Shown here: in pieces, positions 1 through 4,055 of the stretch
How positions within the stretch are numbered: position 1 is the stretch's first letter
Layout: each line of letters starts with the position of its first letter
DNA from: an uncultured Collinsella sp.
GTDB lineage: Bacteria; Actinomycetota; Coriobacteriia; Coriobacteriales; Coriobacteriaceae
Reading direction: 5' to 3'
Assembly (NCBI GenBank): GCA_902489855.1
Contig: CABUBS010000118.1
Span: 1-6,665 of the forward strand
DNA: 6,665 bases
The notes under the pieces: generated by a model
The model's input: only the letters and a program-made list of their open reading frames with translations
The model's database searches: none
Told to the model about the DNA's origin: nothing
Made by a program: the position numbers and the translations under genes

Positions 1-130
1 GCTCACGCCCGACCAGGCCTTCGAGCGCTTCTCCGAATTCGGCTTCGGTTCCCGTGCCGCCCGAGAATGAGCTGGCGGCGCCGGCGCCGGAAACGGTGCT
101 GGCGGAAGTATCTGTCGCGGTCTGTGCCAT
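1..130 (-). CDS. N-terminal fragment of an unrecognised protein, truncated by the left edge
   Basis: An ATG at 130-128 on the minus strand opens a frame of 43 codons that is still open at base 1. The first 28 residues are low-complexity Ala/Ser/Thr/Gly (beginning MAQTATDTSAST), followed by a Glu-rich stretch (EFGEALEGLVGRE). This resembles a flexible N-terminal extension leading into a folded domain that lies outside the window. A purine-rich GAGAGAA at 147-141 lies about 10 nt upstream and could be the ribosome binding site, and a CATAAT -10-like element lies at 170-165. I do not recognise the product. An alternative reading is a plus-strand gene ending in this stretch: the frame from base 2 to the TGA at 65-67 is also open with G/C-rich third positions. 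I prefer the minus strand because it has a start, a ribosome-binding-like sequence and a possible promoter. Confidence 0.5.
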   Translation of the reverse strand, partial: MAQTATDTSASTVSGAGAASSFSGGTGTEAEFGEALEGLVGRE

Positions 131-164
131 GTGGTTTGCTTTCTCTCGTGTTTGTCCGCCATCC

Positions 165-194
165 ATTATGGCGTAGCGGCGGCGTGGGGCGCCA
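165..194 (-). promoter_or_regulatory. Weak candidate promoter for the left-edge gene
   Basis: On the minus strand CATAAT (170-165) matches five of six bases of the -10 consensus. A poor -35 candidate, TGGCGC (194-189), lies 18 nt upstream. Transcription would start near 158, leaving a leader of about 28 nt before the ATG at 130. The -10 lies inside an inverted repeat (157-162 and 168-173, six base pairs, five-base loop) that could act as an operator. Nothing else was seen in the 131-239 gap, and no convincing terminator for the gene ending at 240. Confidence 0.25.
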
Positions 195-239
195 GCACGC
201 GAGAAAATGCAGGAAATGGGCGTGTGATGCTAGCTGCCG

Positions 240-1079
240 CTAGTGGTCTTGCGGCAGGCGCTTCTTGCCTTTGCGGGCGCGGTTCTTAAAGTTCTCGACG
301 GCTTCTTCCATGCCGAGGGGCACGTAGGTGAGCTCATCGAGATCGTCGGGCAGATAGCAGGCAAGACTTTGCTCCTGCGCACGGCCCGCCGCGAGCTGTT
401 CATCGCTGGGCCGTGCGCCGGGTGTGGCGCAAATGCCATAGACGACGGCACCCATCTCGCGCGTGCGGCATTCATATTCGGTCTCGGGATGCTCGGGATG
501 GTCGCGGCGCACGTCGTCACTTACCCAAAGCGTGTCGTAGCCGGCTGCGGCAAACTGTCCTAGGGCGTAGTCGCGCAGTGGCTTGCTGTCGGTGCGCAGC
601 GTGACGGTGGCGCCGGCTGCAAAGAGCGGGCGGTAGAGCATCAGATGGTCGACATGGACGAGTCGTTTTTTGGCGTACTTGGCCTTGGGCTGCGGCGTGG
701 GAAAGTTAATGGTGATGACATCGAGCTCGCCTGCGGCAAACAGCTGCGGCAGCGATGCGGCGCCTCGGGGCAGGACGAGTGCGTTGGTCAGTTCCTGCTC
801 GCAGATTTTCTGTGCGGCATAGGCGATGCAGATGGGCTCCTGGTCCATACCGATAAAGAGGGTGTTTGGCTCGTGGACCGCGCGCTCTACAAGGTACGTT
901 CCCTTGCCACAGCCAAGATCCAGGTGAAGGTGTTCAAAGGGCTTGCTGCCTGCGGGCGCACAGGCCTTGCGCCAATCTCCGGCATAAGCCTCGGGGTTTG
1001 TCTCAATCGCATCGGCGTAGCGTTCCAGGCGCTCCTCGAGCACAAAGTTCTTAGGCGTGCGAACGTGGATGGCTCCCAT
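240..1079 (-). CDS. trmB: TrmB-family tRNA (guanine-N7) methyltransferase homologue with altered catalytic motif
   Basis: TrmB enzymes transfer a methyl group from S-adenosylmethionine to N7 of G46 in the tRNA variable loop, in the cytosol. This 279-residue protein follows the family order. It has NPEAYAGDW (28-36), the SAM-binding LDLGCGKGTYLVERA (53-67), FIGMD (75-79), the INFPTPQPK loop (124-132), LRTDSKPL (161-168), and TEYECRTREMG (200-210) near the usual C-terminus. The start at 1079 is supported by AAGGAG at 1089-1084, four bases before the ATG. Two features are odd. The normally near-invariant DPW of the catalytic loop reads TPQ (T128, P129, Q130). About 60 extra residues also follow the TrmB core, acidic at first and ending in a Lys/Arg-rich segment (NRARKGKKR, 266-274). 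It may be a true but divergent TrmB, or a paralogue with another substrate. It lies 118 bp downstream of the Trm9-like gene on the same strand. Confidence 0.82.
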   Translation of the reverse strand: MGAIHVRTPKNFVLEERLERYADAIETNPEAYAGDWRKACAPAGSKPFEHLHLDLGCGKGTYLVERAVHEPNTLFIGMDQEPICIAYAAQKICEQELTNALVLPRGAASLPQLFAAGELDVITINFPTPQPKAKYAKKRLVHVDHLMLYRPLFAAGATVTLRTDSKPLRDYALGQFAAAGYDTLWVSDDVRRDHPEHPETEYECRTREMGAVVYGICATPGARPSDEQLAAGRAQEQSLACYLPDDLDELTYVPLGMEEAVENFKNRARKGKKRLPQDH

Positions 1080-1083
1080 GAGG

Positions 1084-1128
1084 CTCCTTGGTCATAAGTA
1101 TGGAACGCATAGCTGCACGTTCCGTCAA
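1084..1128 (-). promoter_or_regulatory. trmB upstream region: dyad, -35-like box and ribosome binding site
   Basis: Reading toward trmB, the region holds TTGACG at 1128-1123, a good match to a -35 box, but no convincing -10 at 16-18 nt spacing; CATACT at 1102-1097 is 20 nt away. A dyad overlaps it: GGAACG (1102-1107) and CGTTCC (1118-1123) are perfect inverted arms around a ten-base spacer whose centre, AGCT, is itself symmetrical. This is the size of a repressor site. AAGGAG at 1089-1084 is the ribosome binding site. The dyad and the ribosome binding site are plain in the sequence; promoter activity is uncertain. Confidence 0.35.
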
Positions 1129-1135
1129 TGGATTG

Positions 1136-1160
1136 AAAAAGGGCGGGTATAGTTTGCCCG
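1136..1160 (-). terminator. Weak candidate intrinsic terminator after the Trm9-like gene
   Basis: About 40 nt past the stop codon at 1198, the minus strand reads GGGC (1159-1156), an 11-base loop, GCCC (1144-1141), then five T (1140-1136). The stem is only four G:C pairs, with an alternative CGGG/CCCG register. It could end or only attenuate transcription from the Trm9-like gene, so read-through into trmB remains possible. Confidence 0.3.
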
Positions 1161-1197
1161 GAAGATGCGGTGCGGCTCGGCGGCGAGTCGTCGATGC

Positions 1198-2070
1198 CTA
1201 CAGGCGCTTGAGAATCACATAGCGGTTGAGCTCGCCGCTGCGACCGTCGGCATGGAAGCGCTCAAGCTCGCGCACGGGAACCTCGCCGCTCTTGTAGAAC
1301 GTACGGACGCCGCGCACCAGGTCGGTGATCTGCTGATCGTCAAAGTGATGGCAATAGCGGTAGGCGTGGCGGTCGTTTTGCCAGCCAATGAGGTGGTCGC
1401 CGGCTTCAAACTGGGCGGAATCGTAACCCTCAAACGGCGGGGTGAGCTCGGCGCGGGCTTCGGCGCGAACGGCTTTGCGCGCCATGCGCTCGTCGTTCAT
1501 AAACTCCCAAAAGCTGATGGCGATGATGCCGCCTGGGCGCGTCTGCCGCACCAGGGCGTCGAGCACACGTACGCGGTACTCGCACGACGGTACGTGGTGC
1601 ATAAAGCCAAAACAGACCGAGATGTCGGCGAGCGGGGCGTCGAAAAGCACGTCGGGTGTCTCGGCGGGGTTGAGCTTCATAAGGGCGTCGAGCACATCGA
1701 GCTCCTGGAAGTGCAGGTTGGGAATGCGCAGCGCGTGGCCATGTGCATCGATAGCCAGGTCTTGGCACGAGTCGACGCCATAGAACTCAAACGGACAGCT
1801 GGCATCTGCCGAGGGGTTTGCTCCGTCGACGCCCTTGGCGGCAAGTGCGCCGCCGGCGGCAAAGTTCTCGAACCGCATATTGCCGCAGGCAAGATCGAAG
1901 ACGCGGACGGGATGCTCGATCGTGGCGACGTCGAGCTGCCCGAGCGCGATATCCATGGTGCGCACCCAGCCGGGCCACGGGGCCTGGCGCGTATCGGAGA
2001 AGGAGGCGGAGTGCTCGCGATAGAACGTGTTGTTGAGCTGGATGAGCGATGAGGCGAAATCGCGGTTCAC
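1198..2070 (-). CDS. Trm9/ALKBH8-like SAM-dependent methyltransferase, probable tRNA wobble-uridine methylation
   Basis: Trm9-type enzymes methylate 5-carboxymethyluridine at tRNA position 34 to the methyl ester mcm5U, using SAM. Numbered from the GTG start, this 290-residue protein carries the Trm9/ALKBH8 signature FSDTRQAPWP (24-33; family pattern FS-x-TR-x2-PWP). It then has SAM motif I VFDLACGN (57-64), an acidic motif II YGVD (97-100), and FGFMHHV (154-160), which corresponds to the family IAVIHHF. EYRVRVLDALV...RPGG (164-181) and SFWEF (186-190) match the ERRV...RPGG...YVWA block, and the tail has RYCHHF (238-243). The frame extends upstream to an ATG at 2118, but that start lacks a ribosome binding site. 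The GTG at 2070-2068 has GGAGGGAG at 2087-2080 with nine-base spacing, so I chose it. Inserts near residues 70-95 and 130-145 make it longer than a minimal Trm9 core. Methyltransferase is near certain; the Trm9 subfamily is likely; the substrate is inferred, supported by elp3 1.9 kb away. Confidence 0.8.
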   Translation of the reverse strand: MNRDFASSLIQLNNTFYREHSASFSDTRQAPWPGWVRTMDIALGQLDVATIEHPVRVFDLACGNMRFENFAAGGALAAKGVDGANPSADASCPFEFYGVDSCQDLAIDAHGHALRIPNLHFQELDVLDALMKLNPAETPDVLFDAPLADISVCFGFMHHVPSCEYRVRVLDALVRQTRPGGIIAISFWEFMNDERMARKAVRAEARAELTPPFEGYDSAQFEAGDHLIGWQNDRHAYRYCHHFDDQQITDLVRGVRTFYKSGEVPVRELERFHADGRSGELNRYVILKRL

Positions 2071-2190
2071 GGCGCGGAACTCCCTCCGTTGGCGGTGCGG
2101 AATAAACAGTACGACCATACTACCGTTAACGCTGCAACGGGGACAACCAAGCTACGGGTCATTGCTTTGTTTGGACACATTTCCGCAGCT

Positions 2191-2219
2191 CATATGCACC
2201 CGCAACCGACGGTTGTCAA
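2191..2219 (-). promoter_or_regulatory. Candidate promoter for the Trm9-like methyltransferase gene
   Basis: On the minus strand a perfect -35 TTGACA (2219-2214) is followed, after 17 bases, by CATATG (2196-2191), a partial -10 preceded by TG. Transcription would begin near 2184 and give a leader of about 115 nt before the GTG at 2070. The -35 overlaps the palindrome at 2203-2215, so a protein bound there would block it. Confidence 0.45.
2203..2215. promoter_or_regulatory. Perfect 13-bp palindrome, candidate operator
   Basis: CAACCG (2203-2208), one central A, then CGGTTG (2210-2215) form a perfect inverted repeat. It overlaps the -35 box of the minus-strand promoter and lies just upstream of the plus-strand -10, so one bound dimer could control both directions. 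The XRE protein encoded at 2338 is the obvious candidate binder, by analogy with autoregulated XRE repressors; that link is inference. Confidence 0.45.
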
Positions 2220-2234
2220 AAATCTCACTAGAAT
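2206..2234 (+). promoter_or_regulatory. Candidate promoter for the XRE / DUF4097 operon
   Basis: TAGAAT at 2229-2234 matches five of six bases of the -10 consensus. At 17 bases upstream the -35 position reads CCGACG (2206-2211), a poor match falling inside the palindrome, as expected for a promoter that depends on or is controlled by a DNA-binding protein. Transcription would start near 2241, about 97 nt before the ATG at 2338. Confidence 0.35.
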
Positions 2235-2337
2235 AGGTGGCATGCTTTTGGCGGTGGCGGATAGATTTTTAACTGTGCAAGGCGCCTTAAGAACAAAAAC
2301 GGTCCGGCGGCACGGCTGGCATCACATAGGAGGAACC

Positions 2338-3060
2338 ATGAATGTAGAAACTGCGCAGCGGCTCGCCGACCTTCGTCGCAGCAAGGGTTTTAGCCAAGAA
2401 GGGCTGGCGCGAAAGTTAGGGCTGTCGCGCCAGGCGGTCAGTAAATGGGAACGCGCGGAGAGCTCGCCCGATACCGAGAACCTAATCTCGCTCGCCAAAC
2501 TCTATGGCGTGAGCCTGGACGAGCTGCTCAATCCGAGCGACGAGATCGAGGACGATATCGAGTTTGAGAACGAGGACCGCGCCCGTCAGCGCGAGGCCGA
2601 GGCGGCAGAGCGCGCCCGCACCCATGAGGCGGCGGCACGCGCCACCGAAGCGGCAACGCAGGCGAGTGATGCCGCGGCTAAGGCGGCACAGGCGGCAAGC
2701 TGGAGTGCACAGGCCGCCAACGCTGCTACGGCGCAGGCGACGAGTGGCCACGCAGTTGGCTCGACTCCGGTGAAGGGCCCCTTCCAGTCGTTCCCGTATT
2801 GGGCCGTGTGCTGGCTGCTGTTCTTTTTGCTGATGTTCCTGGTTGGTGCCAGCCCTTTTCCCGCACTGATCTTCTTTACGATTCCCATCTATCACTGGGT
2901 GGCGCGTGCGCTCGATGGCGATTGGGCGCGCGGGGATATCCAGGTTGGTCCGGCGCCGGTGGCGGTCAAGGCCCAGGGGAAGGATACTTCTGCGGAACCT
3001 GATGCTGACGTGGCTACCGCAGCCACCGCTGAGCCGTGTGCCAAAGAGGGTGACGAATGA
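2338..3060 (+). CDS. Membrane-anchored XRE-family transcriptional regulator
   Basis: The 240-residue protein starts with a complete XRE/Cro-type helix-turn-helix (about residues 5-63), including FSQEGLARKLGLSRQAVSKWE and the family-typical LAKLYGVSLDELL. An acidic hinge (66-82) and a long alanine-rich, probably helical or coiled-coil segment (about 84-136) follow. Two closely spaced hydrophobic segments (154-170 and 174-189) probably form a membrane hairpin, and the tail is Ala/Asp/Glu-rich. The DNA-binding domain and the tail would both face the cytoplasm, so the membrane loop is the likely sensing or anchoring element. The ATG is chosen because AGGAGG lies at 2328-2333 and the domain starts at once. 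The last four bases overlap the next gene (ATGA), indicating translational coupling to the DUF4097 membrane protein. Such regulators commonly control their own operon. The target genes cannot be read from the sequence. Confidence 0.88.
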   Translation: MNVETAQRLADLRRSKGFSQEGLARKLGLSRQAVSKWERAESSPDTENLISLAKLYGVSLDELLNPSDEIEDDIEFENEDRARQREAEAAERARTHEAAARATEAATQASDAAAKAAQAASWSAQAANAATAQATSGHAVGSTPVKGPFQSFPYWAVCWLLFFLLMFLVGASPFPALIFFTIPIYHWVARALDGDWARGDIQVGPAPVAVKAQGKDTSAEPDADVATAATAEPCAKEGDE

Positions 3061-3959
3061 TGAAGCTTTCGCATGAATCCAGGCTGCGTCTGGGCGTTGG
3101 CATCGGAGCGTTTGTGCTCATCATCGGGCTTGTTTTTGGCATTTCACGGACTTTGATTCATTATGATGGCCCGTGGGATCTCGACGATGTCGTATCCGGC
3201 TTGTCTGGTATGGACGATGCGGTTGACGAGGACAATCTCTTGGACGACGGCAGCTATTCCGCTCGGCCTCAGCAACTTTCGAGCGAAACGTTTGATGCCG
3301 ACGCGTTCACATCGCTTGACCTGGATGTGACGTCGGGCACGGTCGAGGTCAAACACGTCTCCGGCGGGCCGGTGCGCGTAATTGAAAGCGGTCGCGTGGC
3401 AACGGGGACCGTTGCCTTCGATGCGGCAACCCAGAACCTGGCCGAAATCAAGGGCTCTACGCTCAAGATTCGCCAGTTCGATTGCGATGACGAGCGCGCC
3501 ATTGACCGCACGGTTACCGTCGAACTGCCGCGCGAAGTTGCCGATAACCTGGTCGGCATTACGGCGAAGGTGGGATCGGGTGATCTGACGGTCGCGGGCA
3601 TTGCGTGCCATGACCTCAACCTGACTTTGGACTCGGGAGATGTTGAGTTTACTGGCACCGTGACCGATACCCTGAATGCCGAGGTCGGTTCGGGCGATGT
3701 GACGTTCGAGCTTTACCCGGCCCCCACGAAGTCGATGGACGTGAGTGTGGGCTCGGGCGATGTGGAGATGACGGTTCCGAACTCGACGGGCTTTAAGGCG
3801 AGCCTCACCTTGGGCAGCGGCGACTTCGAGAGCGATTTCCTTCCGCTTGGCTACGACGGCGAGACCATTTTGAATCTTGAATTCGATAACGGTGACAAGT
3901 CTGCCACGTATCGTTTTGAGGTCGGTTCGGGCGACATGTCGTTTGATTCGGAGTATTGA
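3057..3959 (+). CDS. Membrane-anchored DUF4097-type beta-ladder protein
   Basis: This 300-residue protein has a short positively charged N-terminus, one transmembrane segment (about 12-30) and an acidic, probably extracytoplasmic linker (38-80). From residue 80 on it reads as a DUF4097 / adhesin-like beta-solenoid. The core repeat is a turn between strands: VGSGDLTV (172-179), LDSGDVEF (191-198), VGSGDVTF (210-217), VGSGDVEM (231-238), LGSGDFES (252-259) and VGSGDMSF (289-296). Early spacing is 19 to 21 residues; a degenerate copy, VTSGTVEV, lies at 91-98. C143 and C184 could form a disulfide outside the cell. The start is ATG 3057, preceded by GAGGG; the adjacent ATG at 3060 is also possible. 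It overlaps the XRE gene by four bases. DUF4097 proteins of Firmicutes (the LiaG/LiaX type) act in cell-envelope stress, so a sensor or decoy role with the XRE partner is plausible but unproven. Confidence 0.8.
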   Translation: MMKLSHESRLRLGVGIGAFVLIIGLVFGISRTLIHYDGPWDLDDVVSGLSGMDDAVDEDNLLDDGSYSARPQQLSSETFDADAFTSLDLDVTSGTVEVKHVSGGPVRVIESGRVATGTVAFDAATQNLAEIKGSTLKIRQFDCDDERAIDRTVTVELPREVADNLVGITAKVGSGDLTVAGIACHDLNLTLDSGDVEFTGTVTDTLNAEVGSGDVTFELYPAPTKSMDVSVGSGDVEMTVPNSTGFKASLTLGSGDFESDFLPLGYDGETILNLEFDNGDKSATYRFEVGSGDMSFDSEY

Positions 3960-4003
3960 GGCAGACGAAAGCCTAGGCGAAGATATAGACGCGCTGTTTG
4001 ATG

Positions 4004-4044
4004 AAGGCGCCGAAGCCGAGATCGGCTCCGGCGCCTTTGCCTTT
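4004..4044 (+). terminator. Strong intrinsic terminator of the XRE / DUF4097 operon
   Basis: A near-perfect hairpin spans 4004-4037. Nine base pairs (AAGGCGCCG with CGGCGCCTT), one A/C mismatch and five more pairs (AGCCG with CGGCT) enclose an AGAT tetraloop. It is followed by TTTGCCTTT, an interrupted U-tract. It lies 44 bases after the DUF4097 stop and only 18 bases before the elp3 start, so elp3 must have its own promoter or rely on read-through. Confidence 0.75.
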
Positions 4045-4049
4045 ACAAT
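4044..4049 (+). promoter_or_regulatory. -10 element TACAAT suggesting a leaderless elp3 transcript
   Basis: TACAAT is a strong -10 hexamer (five of six consensus bases). With its last T at -7, +1 falls exactly on the A of the elp3 ATG at 4056. No -35 box is evident; that region is occupied by the terminator hairpin. Leaderless starts driven by TANNNT boxes are common in actinobacteria. The only ribosome-binding-like sequence, GGGGG at 4050-4054, is one base from the ATG and too close to work normally. Confidence 0.45.
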
Positions 4050-4055
4050 GGGGGC

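Larger units (their letters stand above)
2071..2337. other. Divergent intergenic regulatory region
   Basis: This 267-bp stretch separates the minus-strand methyltransferase genes from the plus-strand XRE/DUF4097 operon and is visibly more A/T-rich than its flanks. It holds one candidate promoter in each direction, a perfect 6+1+6 palindrome at 2203-2215 and a second short palindrome, AAGGCGCCTT, at 2279-2288. The longer plus-strand frame that begins at a TTG at 2089 runs through this region in frame with the XRE gene. It is not believed to be coding, because the ATG at 2338 has a strong ribosome binding site and begins exactly at the HTH domain. Confidence 0.7.

Noticed and set aside
157..173. 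Six-pair inverted repeat as terminator of trmB
   Set aside because: No T-tract follows it on the minus strand. It is more likely chance or an operator at the -10 of the left-edge gene.
645..1097. Plus-strand open frame (150 codons) opposite trmB
   Set aside because: Antisense shadow of conserved TrmB motifs.
1165..2052. Long plus-strand open frame (295 codons) opposite the Trm9-like gene
   Set aside because: It is a GC-rich antisense shadow: the minus-strand frame has recognisable methyltransferase motifs and a strong ribosome binding site, while this frame has no recognisable domain.
2071..2118. Sixteen-residue longer Trm9-like protein from the ATG at 2118
   Set aside because: No ribosome binding site precedes 2118, whereas GGAGGGAG lies nine bases before the GTG at 2070. 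Family similarity begins after that point.
2279..2288. AAGGCGCCTT palindrome in the XRE leader
   Set aside because: A ten-base palindrome is short in GC-rich DNA, and neither a partner site nor a clear promoter overlap was seen.
2089..2337. N-terminal extension of the XRE protein from a TTG at 2089
   Set aside because: It crosses the divergent promoter region, has no family similarity, and the ATG at 2338 has AGGAGG directly upstream and starts at the HTH domain.
3687..3940. DNA-level tandem repeats at the SGD motifs
   Set aside because: The similar codons (tcgggcgatgtg-like) reflect protein-level repetition of a beta-ladder; spacing and intervening sequence differ, so this is not a DNA repeat array.
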